This document shows, piece after piece, positions 22,542 to 35,155 of a stretch of 64,000 bases of DNA (position 1 is its first letter; each line of letters opens with the position of its first letter). The stretch lies in NCBI GenBank assembly GCA_030407085.1, contig CM059585.1, forward strand, positions 120,817,030-120,881,029. The letters run 5' to 3'. The position numbers were made by a program, and so were the translations under genes. Origin of the DNA: Trichopria drosophilae. Lineage: Eukaryota > Arthropoda > Insecta > Hymenoptera > Diapriidae. Below the pieces are notes generated by a model that worked only from the letters and a program-made list of their open reading frames with translations, was not told where the DNA came from and did not search any database.

Positions 22542-24194
22542 TTACACAAAGGCACATGCCAGTATAAGAACAATCACTGTTATAGGAAAGACAATATATA
22601 CACCCATTCGCGGGTGGCACACTGAAGTTAGTAAAGAAATGTCGTCTATTTCGTGATCAATACCATCTCTAGTTGGCACTTCGACGATTACTCGATCACC
22701 CGATGTCATTGATAACGAGAAAGAACATTCAGTCTGATTGATACAAGCCTTTGTAACATTCTCATACTGAAGAGTTGGCTTGTAAATGTCGAAAACTGCA
22801 TGCATGTCGTTTGAAACTATGTCGTTATCGCTGTAGAAAATGTAATAATAATATCCGTCTTGGCTCACTTCGTGCGTCGTTTGCATTCTCTTTCCACTTA
22901 CTAAATAACTAACGTTTAAACATTCGTCAGATGGATCGAATTCATGGGCGAGCAAAACGTTCCCACCGTAACAATTGAGTAAACCATTTTCGAAACTAGA
23001 GATGGACGAGTCTTCCTTTGTACTAGACAGGTCTTTCGCAGCGTTTCCTCCATGTTGAATGCCTCTGTCCAACAATTCAGGCTTCACAGGTTCAAGTTGA
23101 TTTCTTTTGTTTCTGATTTTTTCTTCTTTTTCATCATCTAGAATTTCTTCTCCGTCTGCATTTTCAACTTCCTCAAGTTTCTCCTCCAACATCTTTAAAT
23201 GCTGCTTTTGAGTAAGCGTCACTTTGTCCGAAACCTCATGTTTAGTATATTTATGCGATGCTCTTACGTGGTTTTCATCATTAGTATTTTGATTCGTTGA
23301 ACTATGAGTTCGCTTCAATCTCTGGGACATATGGCGTACTTTGTTTGTGGAATCTGTAACATATTCCTGTGGTTCATCGATGCGGGTAGTTGCATTATTA
23401 TTGCTTTTCTGAGGATCATGTACTTTTATACGTTTCATCTTTTTCATTCGAGCAAGTTGTTCAGCTGTTCGATTTAAGCGTTCGTTTTGATGAGATTCTT
23501 TATTTATCAATGCTTTAACTAGTTCTTTGGACTCTATCTCTTGTGCGTTTGATTCAAACGTTACTTTTACTTGATGCTCAGCTTCAGGCCAGAAAATACC
23601 TTCGTTACGAGCCTTATTACGGTTGTGATCTAGCATTCCACAAGTTCTAAGATTGCGCTCTCCTTTTACTACAAGAATCGAAGCTCCCTCAAACCTAAAA
23701 ATGGAGATTACTTAATATTGGCTCGACACGGTTATAGTAAAATGGATTAAAAAATGGTCGTACCTTGAACAAACGGACAATGCTACAGTTGCTCCTTTCA
23801 AAAGATAAAATCCCCAGTATTCCAATGTGTCATCGGGCAACGTCATACTTTTCTTCAGTCTTATATGCTTGCGATAACTAGTTTTCTCGGGTCTGCGAGA
23901 AACTTGGAAGGCATTGAACGATTCATTCATTTGCAAACTGTGTTTCTAAAAGTTAATTCCATAAACGTTAATTTTTTTCAAAAGATATGTTGTGGAATAT
24001 TATAATATAAATGTTATTACAGCACAAAATACTGGCGAGATTCCATCTGTAATCTCAACGATATCCGATTCGGTGACAGCAAAAACAACATCGGCATAAA
24101 CTTTGTGTCGCAGGTAGAGAGGAACTATGATCAATATCATTGGTAGAATTGCTGTCAGTACGCAAAAGTATAATACTCGTCTGAAACCATGCAT
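22542..24194 (-). CDS. Two-pass membrane protein, DUF4792/DUF4793-type
   Basis: Exons on the minus strand are 24021-24194, 23764-23945 and 22542-23694. The junctions are GT-AG and the sum is 1,509 nt, giving 502 codons plus TAA. A short basic N-terminus is followed by a hydrophobic segment (VLYFCVLTAILPMILIIVPL, residues about 7-26). An extracytosolic-type region comes next with the EYWGFYLLKG motif. A charged, Lys/Glu-rich middle follows with a likely coiled coil near LKMLEEKLEEVENADGEEI. The RGIQHGGN motif, a SSFENGLLNCYGG segment and a DGYYYYIFYSDND motif come after it. A second hydrophobic segment fills the last 20 residues. This order fits the insect family with DUF4792 and DUF4793 (related to the extracellular part of plant APD proteins). 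The function is unknown. The ATG at 24192-24194 lies 11 nt after an acceptor-like TTACAG, so a 5' non-coding exon is likely upstream. Confidence 0.85.
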
Positions 24195-25089
24195 CTTGCC
24201 TACGCCTGTAACAAGTATTGCTTTCTTCAATTGTCATATTTTAAAACTTATTTTTAGTGCTATATACTGTGTTTTAATACGTTAGTTTAACGACAAATTT
24301 GAAAATATGTATATATCTCGACTGCTTTTAGCGACTACTTACAGAATAACAAACTTCTGTAGGATGACAAAATTTAAAACCCCATTGACAGTGATGGTTT
24401 TAATCGTTTGATACTATCAAGGATTATTCTCAACTGATAATCGATAAGACATTGCGAAATATATACATACATTAACAGACACACAGACTGATACACATAT
24501 ATTGTTCTTTCCATGTATTTTTACAAAATTTGTAGTAAATAATATGAGACTTTTGAAAGCGCTTTCTGAAAACACTCTGTACTCGCAACATTTGAAAAGT
24601 GACTTTATCCCTGTAGTTGAGATGTTTGAACATTTTTTACATTTAATTTCGAGAAAATATGAGAATAAAATTAGGAAATCATGTAGAATTAAATATAAAT
24701 ATGTAACGTCAGAAAAACAGTCAAGTCAGTTGTCACATGATGCAAAGGGGTTAGAAACTTTGTTTATATACACGATTTTTGCGTCACTTCCAATCGCGTC
24801 CTTTAATCTAAGTACATTATTGTTAAACTAAATTCAAAAGTTTTATTTATATTTTTGCAGACCTAATTTGATCCATAAATGTCGATATTTTTTCTATTCG
24901 AAAAACCTCGCGCTTTCCGACATTAGACAAAAACCTTCTCCTATGTTCCACGTATGTACATAGAAATATTTTCGTTACTGCAGGATAGAAATCAAAATCA
25001 AGCGAGTTTATTTTCGTATTTTTCCATTAAATTTCGTTACAAGTGTACATTTTTCGAATTATACCGGTGTTTTAGGTTAATGTTGAGAA
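24195..25089. other. Upstream flank of the DUF4792-type gene, nothing recognised
   Basis: AT-rich. The 109-codon plus-strand frame at 24,502-24,831 has no recognisable domain and is probably chance. A 5' non-coding exon of the neighbouring gene may lie here but cannot be placed. Confidence 0.35.
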
Positions 25090-25091
25090 AT

Positions 25092-25503
25092 AGCCCAGTA
25101 AACGAAAAGGGATTAAGGGCTTTTATCTTTTATTCTTTTATTGAACATTCGGAATTGGCAATTTTTCCAATTCTTTTATAGGAATTCACGCGTGAGATAT
25201 GTGAATTCCGTTGAATTCTGATACGCAACTTTTTATTCCACGCATTTCCATTGAATTCCTTAACCTAACCTAAAATAATATGGATTCGTTGGAACTGTAA
25301 GGAATTAAAATTGTAATGTTTTATTCCGCGCGATTCCATTCAATTCCCTAACCTAACCTATAATGTTTACATCAATATTCTCAGGGATTCCTTGGAATTC
25401 GTGGGATCGCAAATTTAACTTTTCTATTCCAGTGAATTCCATCGAATACTTTCAATAAAGGGATTCAACGGAATTCAAAATTCCAATCCCTTTCCGTTTG
25501 CTG
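25092..25503. mobile_element. Non-autonomous MITE with about 20-bp inverted ends
   Basis: The left end reads CCCAGTAAACGAAAAGGGAT and the complement of the right end reads CCCAGCAAACGGAAAGGGAT. The interior repeats GGAATTC- and CCTAACCTAACCT-type words at about 25,260-25,275 and 25,350-25,363. No coding capacity was seen. The target duplication is unclear. A related left end lies at 19,943. Confidence 0.65.
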
Positions 25504-25509
25504 GGAGCG

Positions 25510-25969
25510 TTAAAAAAACTATTTATCGTGATTAATTCGAAAAGTATTCGTTTTAAAGAAAAATACATACAGAGAAAATGTTAAGGTAATTAAATTATCT
25601 ATAATTTCGTTTTTTATTCGACCTCGTACGGCAATTATTCGACGAGATAGAATTTTTTTTACGAAATGGGTGATTTTATTCTTCATTTTGTACACATTTT
25701 ATTCAATACGGGTTTAGTTACATCAGGAGAATGTTAAAGATAATTGAATAATCTACAATTTCACTATTTATTAAGATGTGATAATAGGTTAATATTTTCA
25801 AAAATGGCATGAAAACAACAAAAAACAATAGTTATAAAAATATGATTACAATGGACTATCAGAAATATTAAATTAACATTTCTTTATGTTCCTAGTTTTC
25901 TTAAGGTTTTATATCATTATTTCTGAAATTACTGTAGCTTTTAAAATAAACATTCGTGTCATATTTCAA
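25510..25969. other. AT-rich intergenic DNA
   Basis: No gene or repeat family recognised between the MITE and the Harbinger element. Confidence 0.4.
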
Positions 25970-26138
25970 AATGGGCGCATTCAGCCGAGTGTTACCGCAT
26001 TACCTACCGGTTAGTGGCAAACTTCAGGCATGCATCCACGTGGTACCCACGTGGTATTGCGCGAAATTCGAAATGTCATTTTAAATATAAGATAACCTGA
26101 GGTTTAAATCTCAAAGTGTTATTTTCAAGTCATTTAAA

Positions 26139-27797
26139 ATGACTAATAATGCAAATAATGCCGTAATTTTTGGTATAATATTGGATGATGGGGCGATAGA
26201 TAACGTCATGAATGAAATTGTTGGATTGGTGGAACCAAATTTAGAACTTCGAAATGTGGTGCACATAGGAAATCGAGAAACGAAGCCCAGAAACGAAAAT
26301 TATTTTGAGACAACAATTCCACGGTACAACGACGTATTATTTCAAGAGCACTTTCGAATGAATCGTCCTACATTTCAGGTAAGTGAATTAATGCAATGAA
26401 TTATATATGTTAATATATTATATAATAAACGAAGATGTGCATATAGTACACGTACTTGCTAAAAATACTAATTAAAGTACTAGTTAAAATTTACTAATTA
26501 ATAGATTTTAAATTCCTTTTCAAACTCCTGTTAAACTTTTGATTTGTGCTGATCAGGATGTTAAGGATGTGCCGATTAGGACGAAATAAATATTATATAC
26601 AAATTCATTTATACAGGCTTTATTAAATGAGATTGCTCATCACGCAGTGCAAGATCTGTCCATTCACAGAAATACTACTATTCCCCTCGATAAACAGCTT
26701 CTGTACACAATTTGGCTGTTAAGTAAACAAGAATCATTTCTTGCTGTCGGAGATCGGTTCAACATACCAGAAAGCACTGGACACGGAATATTTAAATTTA
26801 TTGTGAACGTTTTGTACGAATTAATGCCAAGAAATATTACGTGGCCAACTCCTGGACAAAAAGTATTATCCTCTCAGGTAAAAACTCTGTTGAACAAAAT
26901 GATAAAAAATATAAAAGAAGGATTTAGAATCTTTACTCCAATCATTTACATATTTCATCATCCTAAATCTATAGGTCTTCCAAGAAAGATCGGGAGGAAT
27001 ACCTGAAGTAATAGGAGCAATTGATGGATGTCATGTTCCAATCAAACAACCATTCGGCAATGCAAATGACTTTTTTAATAGGAAACAATTTCAGTCAATC
27101 ATTTTGCAAGGTATGGGCAAATCCACGGAACTTTTAACTGTAATTTAAGAATATAAAAGTTAAAAGTTTCATGGATTTGCAAGTTCTATACATCATGTAA
27201 ATTAAATACAATTATATCAATTTATGTAATTATATAAAATGAAGATATAAAGAAATGAGTCCATAAATAAATAAATTAACTAAAAATATACAATGATTTT
27301 CAGCGGTTTGTGACCATTCAGCGAAATTTATCGACATATTCATTGGAATGCCGGGACGTATGCACGATGCCAGGGTTTTTCGAAATAGCGATTTATTCGA
27401 CCGATTGTCTAGTGTCGAAAACCCTCTTTTGCCACATAATCAGCACTTAATTGGTGACAGTGCGTACCCTTTAATGGTTAATTTGTTAACACCGTTTCGA
27501 GATGATGGCCATTTAAACGAAATACAAAGTCGCTACAACACCAAACTTAGCAAAATTCGATCGATAATCGAAAGAGCATTTGCTTTATTGAAAGGCAAAT
27601 TCCGAAGACTGAAACATCTCGATGTTGCAGATCCGGACTTCGGAAATATTATTATTGCCGCAGCATGTGTATTACATAATTTTATTATTAAGTTTAATAA
27701 TGAAGACGAGATTGGAATTGAGGAAGAAGTTCTTGAATACGAAGACCATCGAGAGCAAGGAGATGAAAAGAGAATGAATATCGCTCGAAATTTGTAA
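26139..27797 (+). CDS. PIF/Harbinger transposase (HARBI1-like nuclease)
   Basis: This is the DDE-type nuclease that cuts and joins the element ends in the nucleus. Exons are 26139-26378, 26617-26877, 26975-27110 and 27304-27797. All junctions are GT-AG and the sum is 1,131 nt, giving 376 codons plus TAA. The N-terminal part includes a helix-turn-helix-like segment (ESFLAVGDRFNIPESTGHGI, about residues 107-126). Candidate catalytic positions in family-typical motifs are Asp184 in GAIDGCH, Asp264 in IGDSAYP and Glu302 in SIIERAF. The GMPGRMHDARVF motif also matches the family. The start is the first ATG in a frame open from just inside the element end. The partner protein, encoded convergently downstream, is needed for transposition in this superfamily. 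No internal stop or frameshift was found. Confidence 0.92.
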
Positions 27798-27861
27798 ATA
27801 AATGTGTAAATAAGTTATTTTTCCAGATTTATTAAAAGAAACATTTACTAACATTGTTTAT

Positions 27862-29251
27862 TTATTTATTTACTGTACTTAAAAACTGACGTAATAATTC
27901 ATTCCTTTCCCTTTGAATTTCATTACTTTCCTGCACCTTTTGCGCTAACTTTTCCAAGGCTGTTATGCGTTCCTTTTCGACTGAAATTAATTTTTGCCTT
28001 ACATCTCGCAACTCTTTGGCGTTGTTGAGTTTTCTTTTTTTAAATGTTTGTGTTGTGTCGGTTGAGTTTTGCGGTTGGGAGAGGATCGCTGGCTCCACCT
28101 CATTTGGTTCTTTTTCGGTGATATTAATTTCGTTCAAATCATCAGGTAAAGAAGCGTCTGTTAAGAAAGCAGTTATTGAAGCAGGTGTATTAGAAGTGTT
28201 TGGCGGAACTTCTTTCGACATCGATGATACCGTCCGACCGAAGTTCACAGTTTTATCGTTAGCAAAAATTTCCTCGAAAGTTTCGAAATATTCCCATGAG
28301 ATGCGGCCTTTTCCAGTACTCTTTTTACTATTATTATCTTTTATGGTTTTGTAAGTTTTGTTCATATTCCGAAATTTTGTACTGAGTAAATCATCAGTTA
28401 ATCCAGGATACCCGGCCTCTTTCATTTCTGACGCGATACCTGCCCAACAGGTTTTCTTTCTTTTTTTTGGATCACGAAAATCATGAACTCGGTTTAGATA
28501 TAAATTTAACATTAATTTTGTATTCTTTACTGACCATTCGAACGTGGGTTTAGAAACTGTAATTAAAAAATGTTTAATTACTTGAGGGATATTTGAAAAG
28601 TCTTTAATTATCATGGATGATTTACACTATACCGAACCCCTGTAAACGAAAATGAATTGAGAAATAAATAACCGAATTAAAAAGGATTTAAAATATTAAA
28701 ATAAATTCATTTTTGTATTTCAAATTAATTAATTTATTAATGAATTAATAAATGCCAAAAAAAACTAATATTCTTTATGTTACAAATGTTTGAATTAACA
28801 AATCAATGTAATTAAATTACAATAAAGAGTTTATACAGTATTGATTTTTAAATTTATGAAATTTATAAATTATAACATTCAAGAAGAATTAATAATGGAA
28901 TTTTTGATAATACGTGAATAAGGTAGCATTATTAATTTTTTACTTTTTTCAGAAGTTGTTCCACTTTCGCTGGGTGTTGAATTAATCTGCGACGTAGCTA
29001 AATGATCTTTCATGTACGTATCAAAAAATTGTTGGTCTAAAAATGTGAATTGAATACTTTTATTATCATGCCATTAAATGTATGTAAGCGTTTAATTTAT
29101 TTCATTTTTAATTTTTAAAATTTTTAATTTCTAAATTTATAATTTAAATGAATTAACCATTTTGCATTTTGTGGTGGGTGTTCAATGATTCGACGATGGT
29201 GTACATTTGCCCGCCATAGCTGTAGTTTCCTTCGAAATATATTTCTTGCAT
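27862..29251 (-). CDS. Harbinger partner protein, Myb/SANT-like DNA-binding
   Basis: This is the second protein of PIF/Harbinger elements. It binds the element ends and brings the transposase into the nucleus. Exons on the minus strand are 29158-29251, 28944-29036 and 27862-28556. All junctions are GT-AG and the sum is 882 nt, giving 293 codons plus the stop. After a short N-terminus (MQEIYFEGNYSYGG) comes the trihelix/Myb-like domain. It starts at FEWSVKNTKLMLNLYLN, has a second core Trp in TCWAGIASEM, and continues to GRISWEYFETFEEIF. A Ser/Thr/Pro-rich linker, a basic KKRKL nuclear-signal-like motif and a C-terminal coiled coil rich in E, K and L (RQKLISVEKERITALEKLAQ onward) follow. It converges on the transposase gene with about 64 bp between the stops. 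Confidence 0.88.
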
Positions 29252-29421
29252 TTTTTTTAATAATTAAATTTAATCTCGATCTGTCTCAAGCTGTCTAGGT
29301 TAACACTTAACTATCAATTGACACTTCGTATTTCGCGCTCATTTCATACACGTGGGCATTTGCCTGAAGTTTGCCACTAACCGGTCGGTAGCTCGGTAAT
29401 CATCGGCTGAATGCGCCCAAT

Positions 29422-30305
29422 GGCAGTGAATTTCATTGTAAGAACGGCGGAAACCTTCCGAAAAACTACATCGCTAACAAAATTTCGCCAAATTTTTTTA
29501 AGTTTTTTTTTTATTTGGATATTTTTATGCCATATTGGAGCCGCAATTTCGAAAAAACACCTGAAAAATTTTCGTTAGTTTTCTGAATTTATTATCAAAA
29601 ATACTAATTTTACGAATAAATGTTTCCAATAAGAAATGTAGAGTGTGAAGTTCTCTACCATAAAGGTTTTATGACTTTTCCCCGTAAAATCAACGGCACA
29701 GCCGAAAAAGAAGGTGCAACATGAGACTGCATGAGACATCCGGACATAGGTTGCAATGGCCGTAGACGCAGTTTAGGCGGTTTAGGCAGAACGGCAAGGT
29801 TACATTTTTTTAAGGGGGGAGGGGGGGCGAGTGTAGGCAATATAATGAAAACACGCAAGTAAAATTGCAGGTAATTTAATTAGCTATAATTTGTCAAATT
29901 ACTTATTTTTTTTTAACTAATATTTTTCGAGTTAATGACAATAAACAGACTTGTGTGAAAGAATTCGATGATTATATATTTGTGTGAAGAAATAAAAATG
30001 CTGAATTAGTCCAGTAAAGTTACGGAAAAAACGGCCTTACCCACAAAAATTGCAATAAAGCCAATTATTTTGGGAATCTAGTCCAAAAATTGTTGTGAAA
30101 AACATATCCAAAATCCGAGGGAATTTTTGTTATTCAATGTTTAATGTACGATTTTGTAAACAAACGCAATTTTCTCGAAAACGAAGGCGAATTCGAAAAA
30201 ATTACGAGCAAAAAGTTGTTAGTTAAATTATCGATTGTACGGGAAAATATGCAAATTTATACGTATTATTGATATTTTTATTTAATATATATTTTATAAA
30301 ATGTA
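29422..30305. other. Intergenic DNA, nothing recognised
   Basis: AT-rich with a GGGGGGAGGGGGGGCG run at 29,814-29,829. No gene was recognised. Confidence 0.4.
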
Positions 30306-30853
30306 TATATGGGTCATTCTATGTAAAATTTACAATCCAAATTTTTTTTTCAAAGGAATATTTTTTTTCTTGTTTTTGACAAAAAAAATAAAATATACGT
30401 GTTTTTTTAATTGAATATGATATTCAATATTTTCGAGATATGATTTTTCAAAGTTTTTAAGAAAAGAAAAAAGTAACTTTTTGAAATGCCCATAACTCGA
30501 AAAACATAGTACAAAAAATGTTACAAGGAATGTTTCAAGGAATCAAAGTTTCCTATTGAATTATAATTTATGTAGAAACCGAAAAAAAATGTTAATTGTT
30601 TTTTAATTCATAAGTTTGACAATTTTTATAAACAAATTAGATTATATCATATTTGAGTATGTTTTTTTTTACTATTTTACACTGAAAATGCGTATTAAAG
30701 TCCGTAGAAGATACTGTAAAAATTTCAGAATGGACCGTTCATAACTTGTCGAGATATAAATAATTGTTATTTATACTTTGTCAAAAACAAGAAAAAAATA
30801 TTCCATTGAAAAAAAAATTTGTATTGTAAATTTTACATGGAATGACCGATATA
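30306..30853. mobile_element. MITE with about 75-bp inverted ends
   Basis: The two ends start TATATGGGTCATTC and TATATCGGTCATTC (complement of the right end). They continue almost identical through AAAATTTACAAT and CTTGTTTTTGACAAA for about 75 bp. The length is about 548 bp with no coding capacity. The flanks are TA-rich, which would fit a Tc1/mariner-type relative, but the duplication is not clear. Confidence 0.75.
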
Positions 30854-30896
30854 TCTTATATTATATAATATAAGTTTAAAAGTAGTTTTTTGCAGC

Positions 30897-31132
30897 TCGG
30901 ATATCCCGTGACACCGAAAATCCACGCTGAGTTTCATCACGTAAAAGACTTGCACAAAGTCCCAAAAGGGATTGGATTACTATAGTGAGCAGGTGATAGA
31001 ATCCGTACACCGTGACTTCAAGAAAGTTTGGGAGAAATATAACGTGAAAAAAAATCATCCACAATATCCTTGCCGATTACTTAAAGTAGTTGATGAATTT
31101 AATGAATTACAAGTTAAAAGATATAATTATTA
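30897..31132 (+). pseudogene. C-terminal fragment of a DNA-transposon protein
   Basis: After an acceptor-like TTTTTTGCAG the sequence encodes LGYPVTPKIHAEFHHVKDLH and, after a one-base frame change near 30,985, a SEQVIESVHRDFKKVWEKY segment followed by RLLKVVDEFN, ending in TAA. The TPKIHA and ESVHxDFxxxW motifs recall the C-terminus of a repetitive invertebrate transposon protein of uncertain class. That identity rests on motif memory only. The upstream part of the gene is absent. Confidence 0.5.
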
Positions 31133-33639
31133 AAATAATCAATGGAATTTATGTATGATGTATATATATAAATATACAAGATTTAATATAAGTACAGTAA
31201 ATTTAATATAAATTTGAATAAATGATAGCGAATTTTGAAGAAATGATTGCAAAAATTACTTTTTTAAAATACGTTTTTTCAGTTTTTTACAATTGTGGCA
31301 AATTTTTGCAAAATGCGTCAATTTTCCTTATGATCTTCTGAAAATAGGCATTTCAACCAACAAAATCCAATACAAAAATCTAAAAGTTTATATATGCGAG
31401 AATATGCGGTTGAAGTTAGGAGTAATTTTTCGTTTTTAATTCAATATAGCATATAAAATGAATATTTTCAATTGAAAAAATTATACCTTATTTGGGACAT
31501 GAAAAGGCAGGTTTCCTCCAGATGTGAAAAAAAAATATTGTTTTGCGAGAGAAAAAAATTAAAAATGAAAAAACTTTTTATTTATGTATCTTGCAAATTT
31601 GGAGGTTATGTGAAACATGATGTATAAATGAGTTATATTACAACTGCTCCATAAAATATGTTTCGATTGGAGGTCAACTTTCGTCGGAAATAAAAAGAAC
31701 TTAAAAATTCTACTTTTTTTGAAACTTTATCGCGATTACGATATTTTAGATCTTTATATCGATTTTTCGACTTTTTACATTTTACCTTTTACGTTTTTAT
31801 CTTTATTTTTTTGTTATTTATTGAATTTCCTCCATAGTAATATAATTTCTTCTTTTTTTTATATTATTGTTGCTGATATATGTTAGAACTGAATATTTTC
31901 AACTATTATTATAAAACGACCGAGAAAATGAATTTAGCATAATATATTAAAGCATTGAATAAAATTCATTGAATGAATATTGCATTTTATTGAAAACAAA
32001 ACGTATAAATTTGATAACCTTTATTTACTTCATATGTAAACAATTATTTATGAAATATCCATTTCATACAATGAACAGAATTTGATTAAAACATTTTCTT
32101 TGATTTCATGAACAAGTTTCATTCCCGCAATACAACATTTATTGCTTGAACTTAACAAATTCTTTTATCTGATGAGATCGACTTTTATCAAATGCTTTTT
32201 TTTCTTCCTGCAGATAGTGACGATTTTGTTAAAGCTGGTAAAAATAAATCGATATTGTAATTGATTTATTATCGTTTTAAAGATGAAAAATATAAACAAG
32301 AAAATTCACCTTGCTTCCAATTTAATCTTTTTAATTTATAATTTATTGTTAATAATCAGTTTATTGTTTTAATATATTACGACCAAATAAACAATTTTTT
32401 AAAGAAATTATTATACTTCGGTTAAAAATAATCTGAAGAAGACTCGTTCATTTTTCTTAATTCCGTTTCTCCGTTCGTATTTTAGTTGTGTTTTTCTAGT
32501 ACCTAACTTTGATAACTTACTTAATATCGTTGGATTTTACAAACTGTTATTAATTATCATACAATTAGCATTATAACAACAAAAATATTTCATTTTAAAA
32601 AAAAACTTGGAAAATTATTTATTCCATAACCATTGTTATAAAATTTATAAATCGGATATTTTGTGCTCCGCCAATAATGTCCAGCATAACCGATTTTTTA
32701 AATTTTCTTCGAGCAAGGAAGAAACCGTTTCTTTTCGTTTACTTTTAAGACTAATTGTAGAATACGTAAAAAACGATGGAATGTTGCAGGTAAAAAAATT
32801 TCCCAACGGTTGAAAATACCGCGCATCTTCTAATTGCAAAACTTTTTTGATATTTGCAACGAAACTCAGAAAATTGCATAACTTAATTGCTTTATTAAGG
32901 CGCATTGAACAAAAGTGCATTAAAAAATATGTATGCATATATAAATAAATATGAATTACACGTAAAGCTCTGTTACCATGTAACATTTGGATTTGACAGC
33001 CGCGGAATTGGTATTTGGACAAAATGTGGCAGGTATGTGAAACATCTTTTTTTCTTAAAACCTTTCTGCGAAATTTTCTAAATGCCTTTTTTTTTTGTTT
33101 TTCAAAGAACGGTTGGGACATCTGTTTTTCGTTTGCTGCATTTCCGATTATTCACGCTTTCGTAACGGTCGTGAAACTTTAATGATCATTTTAGCAGATT
33201 GTGCAAAGTTAGATAATTTACTATTATTTAAGCAGAAGAAAATATCTTAAATTATAACGTAGTAACGCAATTATCTAATCATTAAACAATATTATGCATG
33301 GCTGATTTTTAATTCGGACTTTTAAATAAACAAACAAACAAAATCATAACTTTGGAACAAAAAATCATACCGACTTATTACAAAGGCGATTTTAAAACTC
33401 TTGAATTATAATAATCATACAAAAATTAACAAAGGCCAGAAAAAATTGTTAGACGTTTTGTCAAAGATAAAAAAAAGCTGGAAGAAAAAAGTTGCAAAAT
33501 TCAATATTTCGAAAATTTGATATCTGAGAAATAATAACATATGGAGGAAAAGTGAATGTACCGATTAAAAGCTTTATTTATGCACTTCAAAACAATTAAT
33601 TGAGTTTTTGAATATCTTCAATGGATTCTGAGATATAAC
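31133..33639. other. AT-rich intergenic DNA
   Basis: No gene recognised. Overlapping frames at 32,607-33,121 on both strands have mixed, low-complexity composition and no domain. A donor-like GCAG/GTAAAA at 32,788 exists but leads nowhere. Confidence 0.4.
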
Positions 33640-33689
33640 GTATTACTTGAAAATTCGGAGCGTTCACGAACTTTTGGCCGGTGGTGTAT
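33640..33689. mobile_element. Single terminal repeat of a mariner-like element
   Basis: The minus strand reads TACACCACCGGCCAAAAGTT followed by CGTGAACGCTCC, a style typical of Tc1/mariner-like termini in insects. The opposite end was not found nearby, so this is a fragment. Confidence 0.45.
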
Positions 33690-34074
33690 AATGGAAACGG
33701 AATAATTTTTCGCGCTTTTTTTTCGAGAAAAAAAGTTTTTTAGTTTCTAAAAAGTATAATTAATTTTGATCAACAACAATTTTATTTTTTATTAGTTTGA
33801 GATTATTCGATAACATTAATTCAGTAAAAAAGAATTTTCAAAATTGTCAATATCAACTGTTTTTCTCGATTGGTTGTTTGAGAATCAGCACTTTGTAAAT
33901 CCTCATATATAACTCAAGTAATATTGCAAATAGTTGCAACTTAAATTTGTTTTTATTCCTAAAATTTCTATACATTGTATTTTTACTTTAAGTACCTGTG
34001 TAGGTAAGAGATTTTGGATACTTCTAAATTTTCATTTTCTATTGTAAAAACAAAATAAGAGAACTTTTTTGAAA

Positions 34075-35155
34075 TGCAGTAATGTAGTTTGAATTGTGGT
34101 GTTTAAGAATCCCTCGTTATAATCCTTTTTTGTGTGAATGTGAAGATACAGCGACTTATTACAAAGACAAAGGAGATAAAAGTAAAACGTACAACATTTT
34201 TTAGATAATAAAATTCTCTTCTAGAAATCGTGTTAATTAAATCTGCACGAAAATATTTTCGTATTTATAAATAAAATTTGTTGTATTCCTTTCAATTTTT
34301 ACTTCAGGAATATCACTAAATAAATTATGCTTCTTTCATGTATTGTATTATTACGGGGCGATTCCACATTTTCCGTTCTGTAAATTACATTTAAAAATTT
34401 TGTACGAAGTCATTTTATCAATATTTATTTTTCAAACCTCACGTATATAGCGAAAATAAATATCATGAACAAATACGTTAATATTTATTTTATCGGAAAT
34501 GTTTGAAAATTCAAAATTAACAAAATGAATAATTGGGAATAAGGACAAGGAAAGTTGCTTAAAAGGTATTAAAATAGAATGTGATAACTGGTGAAATGAT
34601 AAAAAATATTAATGTGTTTTCAAGATGTACATTGTATGCAATAGTGGAATACGTTTTTTTGTATTATATAATGTAGAAACGAGAAATAACTCGACTGGAA
34701 ATAAGTGCATCTCAACTTTATCTCATTGTGCAACTTTTCTCAGAGATAAACAAATGTAAACAAACATCGGAACGAAAAATTTACCTTTTTTGGAGAAAGC
34801 CGAAACAGAGGTGAACAGGAACATGTCCTGGGGAAAATAGGAAGATTTGATTTTTCTTTATTTTTCAACGTATGAAGTAATTTCGATGATTTTTTGAAAA
34901 AGTAACAGATGAGTAATACAGTAATAGAGTAACAAACTAATTCGAACAATCTGATAAAACTTTGGTTCGGCATAATCAAAATAAATCTCACTTAGAATGG
35001 AAAGAAATACAAAAATTGTAACGGTCAAATAAAAAAAGTTAAGCCCATTTTATTACAGTTTTTTAGTTTTTTTGTTACTGTATCTTCACATTCATATAAA
35101 GAAGGGATTATAACGAGGGATTATTAAAAAGCACAATTTAAACTACATTAATGCA
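34075..35155. mobile_element. Non-autonomous element with about 80-bp inverted ends
   Basis: Positions 34,075-34,155 and 35,080-35,155 are imperfect reverse complements. Shared words are AATGTAGTTT, AATCCCTCGTTATAATCC and GAATGTGAAGATACAG. The length is 1,081 bp. The 83-codon frame at 34,740-34,991 inside has no recognisable domain. No target duplication was identified. Confidence 0.7.

Larger units (their letters stand above)
25973..29418. mobile_element. Complete PIF/Harbinger DNA transposon
   Basis: The 3-bp word AAT flanks both ends (25970-25972 and 29419-29421). The inverted ends both begin GGGCGCATTCAGCCGA and stay similar for about 60 bp, with further matching blocks (GCGCGAAAT) up to about 100 bp in. 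Inside are two convergent genes, a transposase on the plus strand and a Myb/SANT-like protein on the minus strand. This is the standard two-gene layout of the superfamily. Both genes are open after splicing, so this copy may be recent and possibly active. Confidence 0.92.

Noticed and set aside
24502..24831. 109-codon plus-strand frame
   Set aside because: No domain, no splice partners, AT-rich codon use; considered chance.
32171..32200. CTGATGAG word as a second hammerhead
   Set aside because: No GAAA element or flanking stems follow at the required spacing.
32645..33121. 158-codon minus-strand frame
   Set aside because: Mixed Phe/Lys-rich composition, overlapped by a plus-strand frame, no recognisable domain.
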